This document shows positions 45,113 to 53,892 of a stretch of 64,000 nucleotides of DNA, one piece after another. Where the stretch lies: contig NZ_CP025546.1 of the NCBI RefSeq assembly GCF_003614435.1, positions 1,922,001 to 1,986,000 of the forward strand, given 5' to 3'. The position numbers were made by a program, and so were the translations under genes. How positions within the stretch are numbered: the first letter of the stretch is position 1; every line of letters begins with the position of its first letter. This stretch comes from Mycobacterium paragordonae. GTDB lineage: Bacteria; Actinomycetota; Actinomycetes; Mycobacteriales; Mycobacteriaceae. The notes under the pieces are model-generated. The model was not told where the DNA came from, did no database searches, and saw only the letters and a program-made list of their open reading frames with translations.

Positions 45113-45577
45113 TCAATGCTGGACGCGGATGCCGATGGTGCTCAGTGCTTTGTGTAGATCGTCGCAGGACGCGACGGTCGCCGGCGCGGGTTTAGGGTCG
45201 CGCAGTGGCGTAGGCAGGCCACCGCTCCGTGGGGAGAAGACCGCGGCACTCCTCACGCCGAAGCCCAACAGGCAAGTGATCCCCAGCAACGCCGCCCCAA
45301 AGGCCATCACATGGGCCGAGACGCCGCGTCGCGCGGAGATGAGCGCATCGCACTGAGCCCCATAGTCGCTGGATTCGTACGGTGCGCCAAAACTGTTGTG
45401 CAGCTCTTGATTAACGGTGTCTTCGCGGGCCGCGCGGCGTTGGTCGGGGTGAAACGCGGTGCCGCAGGCGATCGGTGAACCACTGCGATCGACCACGTGC
45501 AGGGACAACGGCAGGGTCAGCCCGAACAGCGATCCGAGCACGGCCGCGGTGCCCATCACACCCAGTAACCACCTCAC
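45113..45577 (-). CDS. Two-pass membrane protein, function unknown
   Basis: A 154-residue protein with a first helix WLLGVMGTAAVLGSLFGLTL, an outer loop with two cysteines (IACGTAFHPDQRR, YGAQCDAL) and a second helix SAHVMAFGAALLGITCLLGFG, ending in a cytosolic Pro-rich tail. GGAGG lies eight bases before the GTG start. It resembles small mycobacterial conserved membrane proteins but I cannot name a family. The 137 bases between it and the cyclase start hold no gene. Confidence 0.7.
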   Translation of the reverse strand: MRWLLGVMGTAAVLGSLFGLTLPLSLHVVDRSGSPIACGTAFHPDQRRAAREDTVNQELHNSFGAPYESSDYGAQCDALISARRGVSAHVMAFGAALLGITCLLGFGVRSAAVFSPRSGGLPTPLRDPKPAPATVASCDDLHKALSTIGIRVQH

Positions 45578-45695
45578 GGCGCAGCCCTCCGGTTCTGCAC
45601 GGCAACTATTACACGTGTGTTTACCCGGTGTCGGGTTTTCTACGCCTCGAATTTCTACGCCTGGAAAAGGGGCCGAAAAGGGCCGAGTCGGCAGA

Positions 45696-46268
45696 TTATT
45701 CGGAAAGCTGAGCGATCAGAAGCTGGAGGCGGTCGGCCTCGAAGTCTGGGCGCAGCCGGCCGGTGCGCCCGAGGCTGACCAACCCGTGCAGGGCTGCCCA
45801 GAGCACCTCGGCGAGGGTGTCCGCGTCCCGGTGCTGCGCGAGTGGTGTAACCGCGTCGCGCAACTCGGCGAAGGCCGCTTCCAGTTCGGGCGGGGTGTCT
45901 GCCGCGGCGAAGTGCAGGGTGGTCGCTCGGGTGAACATCGCGTCGTAGAGCGCCGGATTTTCCCGGGCGAAGTCGACATAGGCGTGCGCCAACCGGCTCA
46001 GCGCGTCGGTCGTGGTCTCGGCGCCGGCACGCGCGGCACTTAGCTTTTCGGTGAGTTCGCCGAAGCCTTCGAGGGCGACGGCCCGCGCGAGTTGATCCAT
46101 GTTGGTGAAGTGGGAGTAGAGCACGGGCTGGCTGTACTCGATCTCGGCGGACAGCCGTCGGGTGGTGACGGCGTCCCAACCTTCGGTTTCGGCCAGCCGG
46201 CGCGCGGTGGTGACGATCAACCGCTGCCGTGCAGCTCGCTCGCGCGTGCGACGGTCTTCGACGGGCAT
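45696..46268 (-). CDS. TetR family regulator
   Basis: A 190-residue TetR protein with a WHG-like C-terminal domain. RQRLIVTTARRLAETEGWDAV, then TTRRLSAEIEYSQPVLYSHF, is the DNA-binding domain. ATG at 46268 follows directly on a TAGCA-rich region without a ribosome site, so its mRNA may be leaderless. It is divergent from the DUF1772 gene and probably controls it and the following genes through those repeats. Confidence 0.88.
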   Translation of the reverse strand: MPVEDRRTRERAARQRLIVTTARRLAETEGWDAVTTRRLSAEIEYSQPVLYSHFTNMDQLARAVALEGFGELTEKLSAARAGAETTTDALSRLAHAYVDFARENPALYDAMFTRATTLHFAAADTPPELEAAFAELRDAVTPLAQHRDADTLAEVLWAALHGLVSLGRTGRLRPDFEADRLQLLIAQLSE

Positions 46269-46274
46269 ACGCGA

Positions 46275-46354
46275 CAATAGCATCGCTAGAACTAGTAGCA
46301 ATGCTATTGACGCCATCGGCGACGAGTCCTAGCATTGCTAGCATATCTAGCATC
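46275..46354. promoter_or_regulatory. TAGCA-rich operator cluster between divergent genes
   Basis: Several nested inverted repeats: CAATAGCAT (46275-46283) with ATGCTATTG (46301-46309); GCTA-N7-TAGC (46285-46299); TAGCA-T-TGCTA (46330-46340); and TGCTAG-CATAT-CTAGCA (46336-46352). The TAGCA half-site recurs at least six times in 80 bases. This is more than one TetR dimer needs and suggests co-operative binding covering both promoters. Confidence 0.65.
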
Positions 46355-46374
46355 GGCAAAGAGGAGTCTCCGAG

Positions 46375-46851
46375 ATGTCCCTGACACAACTCGCCCAACT
46401 CGCCGCGTTGATCGCCGTCATCGGTAACGCGGTGGTCTACGGCACCGACGTGTTCAGCGCGATCGTGTTGCGGCCCGCGCTGGCCCACGTGGACGACCGC
46501 GCTCTGGCCGCGGTGAGCGGATTCGTGCACCGCTACGGCGACCGGCGGATGCCCGTGCCAGGGGTGGTCGGTGTGGCCGCGGCCGCCGCCAGTGCGGCGT
46601 TTGCCGCCCTCGCCGGGCACTGGGCCCAGGCGATCTCGGCCGGGGTCGCCGTTGTCCTGTTGGTGATCTGGCTGCTGCTCTACCTGCGGGTGAGCGCGCC
46701 AATAAACCGAAGGCTCACCGCCGCCGCCGAAAACAATCGGGTATTGACGAATGTTCGTGCCCTGCAGGCCGATTGGGATCGGATCATCAACGCTCGTGCC
46801 GTCCTGCAGGGTCTTGCCCTCACTGCACTGTGCCTAACTCTGGCCGCCTGA
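46375..46851 (+). CDS. DUF1772-type integral membrane protein
   Basis: A 158-residue four-helix membrane protein of the DUF1772 (anthrone-oxygenase-like) type. LAALIAVIGNAVVYGTDVFS, VPGVVGVAAAAASAAFAALA, AISAGVAVVLLVIWLLLYLR and a last helix QGLALTALCLTLA are visible, as are the conserved VSAPINRRL and NWxRI-like DWDRIINARAVLQ segments. GAGGAG precedes the ATG by eight bases. Divergent from the TetR gene at 45696 and 27 bases before a DUF385 gene. Confidence 0.83.
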   Translation: MSLTQLAQLAALIAVIGNAVVYGTDVFSAIVLRPALAHVDDRALAAVSGFVHRYGDRRMPVPGVVGVAAAAASAAFAALAGHWAQAISAGVAVVLLVIWLLLYLRVSAPINRRLTAAAENNRVLTNVRALQADWDRIINARAVLQGLALTALCLTLAA

Positions 46852-46878
46852 CTCACACCCGAAAGGACTACTCCGAAC

Positions 46879-47265
46879 ATGACTGCGAAACCGAAAACCC
46901 TTGGGCGACTTGTGATGCGCGCCGCGCCTCTGATCAACGCGCCGGTGGCCGCGCTGGCCAGATCGCGCCGTTTCGGCGGGCTGGTGAATCGCAACATCAC
47001 CATGCTGACCTACACCGGACGACAGTCCGGACGCGAGTTCAGCATCCCGGTGGCCTACCGCCGCACCGGCGAGGAGGTCACCATCAACGCCAACCTGCCC
47101 GAGACGAAGACGTGGTGGCGCAATTTCCTCGGTGACGGCGGCCCGATGGCGCTGCAACTCGACGGCACCGAGCACACCGGGCGCGCGGTGGCCACCCGCG
47201 ACAGCAGGGGCCGGGTCACCGTCTCGGTCCGCCTGCACGACGGTCCGGGTCAAACGACCGCGTGA
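46879..47265 (+). CDS. DUF385/nitroreductase-family deazaflavin-dependent protein
   Basis: A 128-residue split-barrel protein of the F420-binding DUF385 group. ITMLTYTGRQSGREFSIPVAY has the TGRxSGR pattern typical of that family, and WWRNFLGDGGPMALQLDGTEHTGRA follows. It is shorter than Ddn-type reductases and lacks their N-terminal part. It is co-directional with the DUF1772 gene (27 bases apart), so TetR 45696 may control both. It overlaps the convergent thioesterase by 16 bases. Confidence 0.83.
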   Translation: MTAKPKTLGRLVMRAAPLINAPVAALARSRRFGGLVNRNITMLTYTGRQSGREFSIPVAYRRTGEEVTINANLPETKTWWRNFLGDGGPMALQLDGTEHTGRAVATRDSRGRVTVSVRLHDGPGQTTA

Positions 47266-47615
47266 CTGCCGATCGCCCGGGCAACCAACTTGCCGTCCTG
47301 GAACACCTCCGCCTCTGAGGCGACGACGCGGCGACCGGCCTTCGTCGTGCGCGCCGTGCAGGTGAGCAGCGTCCCGGCAACCGCCGGGCGCAGGTACTGG
47401 ATCGTCAAGTCGAAGTGCGGTGCCGCCACTCCGTCACCGAGTGCGGAGTGGACCGCCAGGCCGGTGCTGGTGTCCAGCAGGGCCGCGAGAAACCCACCGT
47501 GGACGCTTCCGCGTTCGTTGCAGTGCTCCGCAGCCGGCAAGGCCTCGACGATCGAGTCCGGCCCCTCCGACGGCACGTAGCGGAAGCCGAGGAATTCGGC
47601 GAAATGACGCTTCAT
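47250..47615 (-). CDS. PaaI/hotdog-fold thioesterase
   Basis: A 121-residue hotdog thioesterase of the PaaI type that hydrolyses acyl-CoA esters as a tetramer. CNERGSVHGGFLAALLDTSTG holds the HGG helix-start motif, with IQYLRPAVAGTLLTCTARTT and ASEAEVFQDGKLVARA as the following strands. ATG at 47615 gives the normal length. Convergent with the DUF385 gene and 16 bases after the upstream small gene on its own strand. Confidence 0.88.
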   Translation of the reverse strand: MKRHFAEFLGFRYVPSEGPDSIVEALPAAEHCNERGSVHGGFLAALLDTSTGLAVHSALGDGVAAPHFDLTIQYLRPAVAGTLLTCTARTTKAGRRVVASEAEVFQDGKLVARAIGSHAVV

Positions 47616-47631
47616 CGCCGAACCGGTTGTG

Positions 47632-47976
47632 TCACTTGTGCTGCTGGCGCGTGGATTCCCGCACCGCTTCGGCCGCGTCGCGGAAGATCTGCCCGAAATC
47701 GGGCACCCGGGCGCGCGCGGCAGGAAGGGGGGCCGTCGAACGCTGCACCTCGGCCAGGTCCAGAACCAGCCAGGCACCGAACTGATGGGGTTGTACGCGC
47801 AGCAACAGCGTGTCCAGTTCGTCTTCGAGCACCACGGGAACGGTCACGAATTCACCCGGTTGCGCCTTGTCGAGGCGACGGCGCACGTCCGTGACATCGG
47901 CGTCTTCAGCGAGGCGCCACCGAAGCTCCTGGCCGGTGCGGTGGGCCGGCGAATACAGCACGAGATATTTCCCCAC
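47632..47976 (-). CDS. Conserved hypothetical protein
   Basis: A 114-residue cytosolic protein (GTG start). It opens with the strand KYLVLYSPAHRTGQEL, continues FVTVPVVLEDELDTLLLRVQ and LVLDLAEVQRST, and ends in a helical Arg/Gln-rich tail. No family recognised. Co-directional with the thioesterase, 16 bases apart. Confidence 0.6.
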   Translation of the reverse strand: MGKYLVLYSPAHRTGQELRWRLAEDADVTDVRRRLDKAQPGEFVTVPVVLEDELDTLLLRVQPHQFGAWLVLDLAEVQRSTAPLPAARARVPDFGQIFRDAAEAVRESTRQQHK

Positions 47977-48013
47977 GAGACGAAGCGTAAGGCCTGTTTG
48001 CGACGTGGGTCGC

Positions 48014-48760
48014 TCAGTCCAGCAAATTCCAGAACTCGGTCAGGGCCGCCGCACCCCGTGCCGGGTCCTGCACCATCCACCAATGACCGAGCCCATCAAG
48101 CACTGCGGTGCGGGCCCCGGCCCGGTCGGCTGCGCGCCGCCTCGTCTCCTCGCCGCCGATGTAGGGGTCGTCGGTCGCCAGCAACGACAACCCGGGCCGG
48201 GTCGCCGCGTTCTCGAGCGACCGTCCGGCTTCGGCCATCGCCGGTTGGCTCGCCGACCGGTAGAGCGCCAGGATCGCCCGGCCCATCGCCGGACCCTGCT
48301 CCTGCGCAATCGACGTCGCGATTTCCGGCGGTATGCCGAGCGCACCCATCTGCGCCGCCCGGTCCTCGACGGTGCCGCCCAGCATGGTGTCGACGAGTTG
48401 CTCGCCCTCGCCCGGCGTCTGCCAGACCTGGGCCAGGTCATGCCAGACGTAGTCGGGGTCGAACAGGCCGACCGCGTCGCTCGCCCAGCTTCGGACCAGC
48501 TCGGGCCGGTGCATCACCACATTCATCACGTGCCCACCACCCCAGTCGTGGCCGACCAGGTCGATCGCGCCGCCGATCCGCTCCAGCTCGCCTTCGAGCC
48601 AGTCGCGGTAGGCGAGGTAGGTCGCCGGGAAGTCCTCCGGCAGGGGCGCGCCGAACCCGGGCGGGGACAGCCGCACCGCGTCGTCGCGGCCCAGCGCGTC
48701 GACCAGCGGACCCCAGATCGCGTCCGTCTCCGGATTGCCGTGCACCAGAACAATCGACAC
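48014..48760 (-). CDS. Alpha/beta hydrolase (epoxide hydrolase or haloalkane dehalogenase-like)
   Basis: A 248-residue alpha/beta hydrolase. VLVHGNPET near residue 5 gives the HGNP oxyanion motif seen in epoxide hydrolases and dehalogenases, LVGHDWGGGHV is the nucleophile elbow with Asp in place of Ser, and GLGHWWMVQDP holds the catalytic His. The Asp nucleophile argues against a simple esterase. The substrate is not known. It stands 37 bases upstream of the small gene at 47976 on the same strand. Confidence 0.87.
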   Translation of the reverse strand: MSIVLVHGNPETDAIWGPLVDALGRDDAVRLSPPGFGAPLPEDFPATYLAYRDWLEGELERIGGAIDLVGHDWGGGHVMNVVMHRPELVRSWASDAVGLFDPDYVWHDLAQVWQTPGEGEQLVDTMLGGTVEDRAAQMGALGIPPEIATSIAQEQGPAMGRAILALYRSASQPAMAEAGRSLENAATRPGLSLLATDDPYIGGEETRRRAADRAGARTAVLDGLGHWWMVQDPARGAAALTEFWNLLD

Positions 48761-48849
48761 GCTGCCTCCTTTTCCGAGTTCCGATTAGGTTTTACTCCGC
48801 AGTCGCATTAGTCTTGCGCGCGGTCCGTCATCGACTCAGGAACACACCT

Positions 48850-49116
48850 ATGCCTCTTCAGCCCACTCTGCGGCGCCCGCATTCGGCGCGCAGGGGTCGT
48901 ACCCAGCGTTTGAACTGCGTAACGGTTGGCCAGTGCTTCGACATCGACATCAGCCGTGACGCCGACGGATGGTTGATCCGGATACCCGAGGTGGACGGGA
49001 TCGCCCGCGCCGGTCGACGGTCGGCGGTCGAACTCGCGGCGCGGCAGTGCATCGCACGCAAGACCGGCATCCCCATCGGTTACGTCGCCGTATGGGTGGC
49101 CAACGAAAGCGGTTAA
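48850..49116 (+). CDS. Small HicB-like protein
   Basis: An 88-residue protein hidden in a longer open frame. CFDIDISRDADGWLIRIPEV, DGIARAGRRSAVELAARQCIA and KTGIPIGYVAVWV match the short HicB-like/DUF family common in mycobacteria (WxIxIPElDGxTQARRL, then TGxPxdxVxV). The N-terminal 25 residues are basic and may not be translated; a TTG near 48911 is an alternative. No HicA toxin is next to it, so a toxin-antitoxin role is not supported. Confidence 0.65.
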   Translation: MPLQPTLRRPHSARRGRTQRLNCVTVGQCFDIDISRDADGWLIRIPEVDGIARAGRRSAVELAARQCIARKTGIPIGYVAVWVANESG

Positions 49117-49129
49117 CCGGCCCCGTTTC

Positions 49130-50566
49130 TCAGTGTGAGAAGACGGTCAGATCGCCAGGCTCGTGGTCGAGTACTTCGCGGTTGAAGATCATCATGTACC
49201 CGAAATACAGCGCACCCGCCCCCAGTAGGCCTGCCACGATGATCATCGGGACCGTTGCGGCGTCGGGGGAGAGCAGGATGACCAACGCGCAGATCGACCA
49301 GATCAGCGCCGCGATCGCGATCGGCAACTCGAATCGCCCGATGTCAAAGGCCCCTTCCTGACGATCGAGTCGTTTGCGCACCGCCAGGTACAGGACGACG
49401 ATCATGCCGTACGTCAGTGCCGGAAACACGGTCCCGGAGGTGATGAGCTCCAGTAGGGCGTCCCCCGGCAGCGCGGCCAGCACCGCAATTCCGATGATGA
49501 CCGGCACGACGGTCGCCGGAATAGGCGTCTGAGTACGAGAATTGACGCGCCGCATCAGTCGGTGGGCGGGGAACCGGTCGTCACGCGACATCGCGAAAAT
49601 CATGCGCGAGCCACTCGTCAGCGTGACCATCCCGCCGCCGAAGAAGGCAATCGCTATGGCGACCAGGAAGATTCGTTCGGTCACCGTGCCGAGTTGATCG
49701 TGCATGATCATCGCCACCGGTGACCCGGCGGCCGAGACGCGGGGGACGTTGTCGATGGCGACCGTCAACGCGACCAGGAACAGCAGGCCCAGCACGCTGG
49801 CGGCGGCCACCGATCCCACGATGGCACGCGGGACGCTGCGGAAGGGGTCCTTGGCCTCCTCGGCCATATTGGCGGCGGAGTCAAAGCCCACCAGCGTTCC
49901 CAGACCCACGATCATGACCGCCATCAACCCACCGCCGAAAGCGAAGTAGTTCGGGGCTCCCTCGGTGATACCGCGCGACGTGAGATTGCCGACTGATCCG
50001 TTCCCCGTCACCACGACGGCAACGACGAGCGCAATGGCCAGCACCACGACGATGGACAGTTCGATCGCGACCGCGGCCGAATTGATCAGCGCCACAATCC
50101 TTGTCGAGGCGATCGCGAGCACAGCCTGGATCACCATGACCGCCACGGTGATCAGGCGCGCGGTGCCTTCATCCGGCGCCATGTTGAACAGCGGCATCAG
50201 GCACGTGCTCGACATCGCGCTGTCGATCGCCATCAGCCCGGTGATCAGGTAACAGAAGGTCAGCCAGCCGAAGAACCAGCCGATCTTCGGGTTGGCCAAC
50301 CGGGAACCCCACTGATAGGACGAACCGCTGAGCGGGATGCGAGCGGCGAACTGCGCGATCACCAACGCGATCAACAGCTGTCCGATTGCGGCGACGATCC
50401 ATGTCCAGATCCCCACCGGACCCGAGTTTCGCAGCAGGTCGTCGTAAGTGCCGAAGATACCCACCGCCACCGAGATGAACGCGAACGAGACCGCGAACAC
50501 CTGAAAAGAACCCAGCGTGCGTTTGAGTTCGGGCTCGTAGCCGTATTCCTCGCGAAACTCGGTCAT
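49130..50566 (-). CDS. APC family amino acid permease
   Basis: A 478-residue secondary transporter with about 12 membrane helices. FQVFAVSFAFISVAVGIFGT is the broken first helix that binds the substrate, and IPLSGSSYQWGSRLANPKIG the conserved loop after helix 2. GFDSAANMAEEAKDPFRSVP is the family motif after helix 6. Related to GABA or ethanolamine permeases; the substrate is not certain. It ends near the HicB-like gene and lies 18 bases downstream of glycogen phosphorylase on the same strand. Confidence 0.9.
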   Translation of the reverse strand: MTEFREEYGYEPELKRTLGSFQVFAVSFAFISVAVGIFGTYDDLLRNSGPVGIWTWIVAAIGQLLIALVIAQFAARIPLSGSSYQWGSRLANPKIGWFFGWLTFCYLITGLMAIDSAMSSTCLMPLFNMAPDEGTARLITVAVMVIQAVLAIASTRIVALINSAAVAIELSIVVVLAIALVVAVVVTGNGSVGNLTSRGITEGAPNYFAFGGGLMAVMIVGLGTLVGFDSAANMAEEAKDPFRSVPRAIVGSVAAASVLGLLFLVALTVAIDNVPRVSAAGSPVAMIMHDQLGTVTERIFLVAIAIAFFGGGMVTLTSGSRMIFAMSRDDRFPAHRLMRRVNSRTQTPIPATVVPVIIGIAVLAALPGDALLELITSGTVFPALTYGMIVVLYLAVRKRLDRQEGAFDIGRFELPIAIAALIWSICALVILLSPDAATVPMIIVAGLLGAGALYFGYMMIFNREVLDHEPGDLTVFSH

Positions 50567-50584
50567 GCAGCCCCCTGGGCATTC

Positions 50585-53101
50585 TCAGATCTTGACGGTC
50601 AGCGGCCAGACTTTCCAGATGTCTTCGCAGTATTCGGCAATGGCGCGGTCTGAGGAGAACTTTCCGCTGCGTGCGGTGTTGAGGATCGACATCTTCGTCC
50701 ATGCATCCCGGTCCTGCCAGGCCTGGCTCACCCGCTCCTGGCATTCGACGTACGACGCGAAGTCGGCGCACACCAGGAAGGAGTCGTGGTAACGCAGGTT
50801 GTCGACCAGCGGCCGGAACACCTGATGATCGCCGTGCGAGAAGGTTCCCCCGGCAATCAGATCCAACACCGCGCTGAGCTCCTCGTTGCGGTCGATGTAA
50901 TCCGACGGTCGGTAACCGCTCGCTTTGAGCGCTTCGACCTCCGGCACCGTCAGACCGAACAGGAAGAAGTTCTCCGGCCCGGCCTCCTCACGGATTTCGA
51001 CATTGGCACCGTCGAGGGTGCCGACCGTCAGGGCGCCGTTGATCATGAACTTCATGTTGCCGGTGCCCGACGCTTCCTTGCCGGCGGTCGAGATCTGCTC
51101 GGACACATTGGCCGCCGGATAGATCAGATGGGCGTTCTGCACGTTGAAGTTCGGGATGAACGCCACCTTCAGGAACTTGTTGACCTCCGGGTCGTTGTTG
51201 ATCGTCTCCGCAACGGCGTTGATCAGCTTGATGATCCGCTTGGCGAGGAAGTACCCGGGCGCCGCCTTGCCGCCGAAGATGAAGGCGCGCGGGGGAATCG
51301 ACAGTTCGGGGTTCTGCTTGAGCCGATAGTAGAGCGCGATGATGTGCAACACGTTGAGGTGCTGACGTTTGTACTCGTGAATCCGTTTGACCTGGATGTC
51401 GAAGATCCATTCCGGATTCAGCTCCACTCCCGTCGCCGAACGCACGAAAGACGCCAGGCGGGCCTTGTTGTTGCGCTTGATGTCCCGCCACTGCTCCCGG
51501 AAGGACGAGTCGTCGACGAACTGCTCCAACCCCCGCAGCCGGCCCAGATCGGTCAGCCACCCGTCGCCGATGGTGCGGTCCAGCAGTTCCCGCAGACCGG
51601 GATTGGCCAGCGCCAGGAAACGGCGTGGCGTCACCCCGTTCGTCTTGTTGCTGAACCGCTCTGGCCACATCTCGTAAAAGTCTTTCAGCACACTGTCTTT
51701 CAGCAGTTCGCTGTGCAGTGCGGCGACACCGTTGACGGCATGGCTGCCGACCGTGGCCAGGTGCGCCATCCGGACGTTCCGGCCGCCGTCCTCACTGATC
51801 AGCGACATCCGGCGGACCCGGTCGTGGTCGCCGAGGAACCGGATACGCACCTCGTCGAGGAACCGGCGGTTGATTTCGTAGATGATCTCGAGATGACGGG
51901 GCAGCGACTCGCCGAACATCTCCAACGGCCACGTTTCCAGCGCTTCGGGCAGCAGCGTGTGGTTGGTGTAGGCGAACGTGGCTACGGTGATGTCCCACGC
52001 CTCGTCCCAGTCCAGGTGGCGCTCGTCGAGCAGTAGCCGCATCAATTCGGCAACCCCGATCGACGGGTGGGTGTCGTTGAGCTGCAGGGCAAATCGCTGG
52101 GGGAGTTCACGCACCGAGACGTCGGCCAGATCGTCCATGATGTGCAGCACGTGTTGTAGCGAACAGGACACGAAGAAGTGCTGCTGCAGCAGTCGAAGCC
52201 GCTTGCCCGCTTCCGGTTCGTCGTTGGGGTAGAGCACCTTGGTGACCGTCTCGGAGGTGACCTCGTCCTCGACCGCCTTGTAGTAATCGCCGGTGTTGAA
52301 CGCTTCCAGTGCGAACGACTTCACCGCACGGGCGCTCCACAGCGTCAGCACATTGCAGGTGTTGACGCCGTAACCCTGGATGGGGGTGTCGTAGGCGACG
52401 CCTTTGAGCATCAGGCCCGGCACCCACCGGGCGCGTTCGCGGCCGGTGTCGTCGGTGTAGTGCTCGACGTAACCGCCCCACTTGACCAGGTAGTTGACGT
52501 CGGGTTTGGCGATCTCCCAAGGGTTTCCGCTGTCCAGCCAGTTGTCGGTCTGCTCGACCTGCCAGCCGTCGTGAATCTCCTGATCGAAAATGCCGAATTC
52601 GTAGCGGATTCCGTAACCGATCGCCGGGCGCTCGAGGGTGGCCAGCGAGTCCAGGTAGCACGCGGCGAGCCTGCCCAGGCCGCCGTTGCCCAGACCGGGT
52701 TCCTCTTCGCAGGCCAGCACTTCGTCGTAGTTCTGGCCCATCGCCGACAATGCTTGTTTGGCCGCCCTTTCCATGCGCAGGTTCAGCAGGTTGTTGCCGA
52801 GTTGGGGACCCATCAGGAATTCGGCCGACAGATAGCAGGTCACCTTGCGGCCGAGATCGAGGGACACCTGTGTGGAGGCCACCCGGCGGTCCTGCATCCG
52901 GTCGCGCACGGCCAGTGCGAGTGCCTTGTAGTAGTGCTCGGGCCGCAGCGCCGCCGCCGGGCGGCCGATCGAGTAGCGCAGATGATCGGTGATCGCGCGT
53001 TGCAGCGCGGCGGCGCCCATCCCCGTCCGGGAGTGCTCGGTCAGTTCGGCCCGCCCGGCGGCAGGAATTTCGTCGGAGGGTGTCTGATCGAGATCAGTCA
53101 T
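50585..53101 (-). CDS. glgP: Glycogen/maltodextrin phosphorylase
   Basis: An 838-residue GT35 phosphorylase releasing glucose 1-phosphate from alpha-glucans. EASGTGNMKFMINGALTVGT near residue 684 holds the pyridoxal-phosphate lysine; GNGGLGRLAACYLDSLATL near 140 and YEFGIFDQ are other family signatures. Full length for bacterial GlgP. Its product feeds phosphoglucomutase (14676), though the genes are 35 kb apart. Upstream is a short palindrome ATTCC-CTA-GGAAT (53112-53124) that overlaps the leader; its role is unknown. Confidence 0.95.
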   Translation of the reverse strand: MTDLDQTPSDEIPAAGRAELTEHSRTGMGAAALQRAITDHLRYSIGRPAAALRPEHYYKALALAVRDRMQDRRVASTQVSLDLGRKVTCYLSAEFLMGPQLGNNLLNLRMERAAKQALSAMGQNYDEVLACEEEPGLGNGGLGRLAACYLDSLATLERPAIGYGIRYEFGIFDQEIHDGWQVEQTDNWLDSGNPWEIAKPDVNYLVKWGGYVEHYTDDTGRERARWVPGLMLKGVAYDTPIQGYGVNTCNVLTLWSARAVKSFALEAFNTGDYYKAVEDEVTSETVTKVLYPNDEPEAGKRLRLLQQHFFVSCSLQHVLHIMDDLADVSVRELPQRFALQLNDTHPSIGVAELMRLLLDERHLDWDEAWDITVATFAYTNHTLLPEALETWPLEMFGESLPRHLEIIYEINRRFLDEVRIRFLGDHDRVRRMSLISEDGGRNVRMAHLATVGSHAVNGVAALHSELLKDSVLKDFYEMWPERFSNKTNGVTPRRFLALANPGLRELLDRTIGDGWLTDLGRLRGLEQFVDDSSFREQWRDIKRNNKARLASFVRSATGVELNPEWIFDIQVKRIHEYKRQHLNVLHIIALYYRLKQNPELSIPPRAFIFGGKAAPGYFLAKRIIKLINAVAETINNDPEVNKFLKVAFIPNFNVQNAHLIYPAANVSEQISTAGKEASGTGNMKFMINGALTVGTLDGANVEIREEAGPENFFLFGLTVPEVEALKASGYRPSDYIDRNEELSAVLDLIAGGTFSHGDHQVFRPLVDNLRYHDSFLVCADFASYVECQERVSQAWQDRDAWTKMSILNTARSGKFSSDRAIAEYCEDIWKVWPLTVKI

Positions 53102-53250
53102 CGTGGGTCCTATTCCCTAGGAATCGCACCGAAACATGGCAGAAGACCGGCAGACAGTCTGTCAGCGATGTTTGCACACCCGGCACGCGAATGCCTTCCG
53201 AAACATGAACAGCGGGCTATGTACTCGTTATGCATTAGTCTCACGCTACG

Positions 53251-53892
53251 ATGAAACAGATGGCCAAGAAGGCGGTGACTCCCGGGCCGCGCGACGAGCG
53301 CGGGGTGCTGCAAGCACGAATCCTCAACTCCGCCAGGCAGGAATTCGCCACGCACGGCTGGGCGGGGACCACCATCAGGGCTGTCGCCCGCGCCGCCGAC
53401 GTCGATCCAGCGCTGGTGTATCACTACTTCGGTTCCAAGGAGCGCCTGCTCGACGCGGCGACCGAGCCGCCGGCCAAATGGCTGGAGACCGTCGCCGCGA
53501 CGTGGGCCACGCCCCGCGCTGAGTTGGGCACCCAGCTGGTGCGGGCCGTGCTCGGCGCCTGGGCCGACGACGAGATCGGCCCGGTATTGCGCGCCGTGGT
53601 GCTGACGGCTGCGCACGACGAGCGCACCCGGGAGAAGCTGCGCGCGGTGGTCGAGCGCAGCCTCATTGGCGGATCGACACTGGGTACCGACGAGACGGAT
53701 CGGTTGCGGCGCAGCGGGTTGATCGCCAGTCAGCTGATCGGCTTCGCCCTGATTCGCTTCATCTGGAGAATCGAACCCGTCGCGTCGATGTCCGAGGAGG
53801 ACGTGGTAGCCGCCGTCGCGCCCAATATTCAGCGGTACATCGACGGAGACGTGGTCGCCAGGCCGGCCAGTACCGGGGGCAGCGGTTCCTGA
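53251..53892 (+). CDS. TetR family regulator
   Basis: A 213-residue TetR protein. ARILNSARQEFATHGWAGTT and AVARAADVDPALVYHYFGSK form a canonical DNA-binding domain (VYHYFGSK is the classical end of the recognition helix). The C-terminal domain is of the PsrA/TetR_C group. ATG 53251 or 53260 may start it. It is divergent from glgP across 149 bases, where GACAG-T-CTGTC (53153-53163) is a possible operator. Its last 64 bases overlap helR tail-to-tail. Confidence 0.88.
   Translation: MKQMAKKAVTPGPRDERGVLQARILNSARQEFATHGWAGTTIRAVARAADVDPALVYHYFGSKERLLDAATEPPAKWLETVAATWATPRAELGTQLVRAVLGAWADDEIGPVLRAVVLTAAHDERTREKLRAVVERSLIGGSTLGTDETDRLRRSGLIASQLIGFALIRFIWRIEPVASMSEEDVVAAVAPNIQRYIDGDVVARPASTGGSGS

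Noticed and set aside
47629..49116. 495-codon frame across the thioesterase, hypothetical and hydrolase genes
   Set aside because: Most of it is an Arg/Pro-rich shadow of leftward genes. Only its last 88 codons (from 48850) read like a real small HicB-like protein, which is annotated separately.
48850..49116. HicAB toxin-antitoxin system
   Set aside because: The HicB-like protein has no HicA-sized gene beside it on either strand.
53112..53124. ATTCC-CTA-GGAAT palindrome upstream of glgP as an operator
   Set aside because: It is short, overlaps the likely ribosome-site leader and has no second copy; it may be chance. Mentioned only in the glgP entry.
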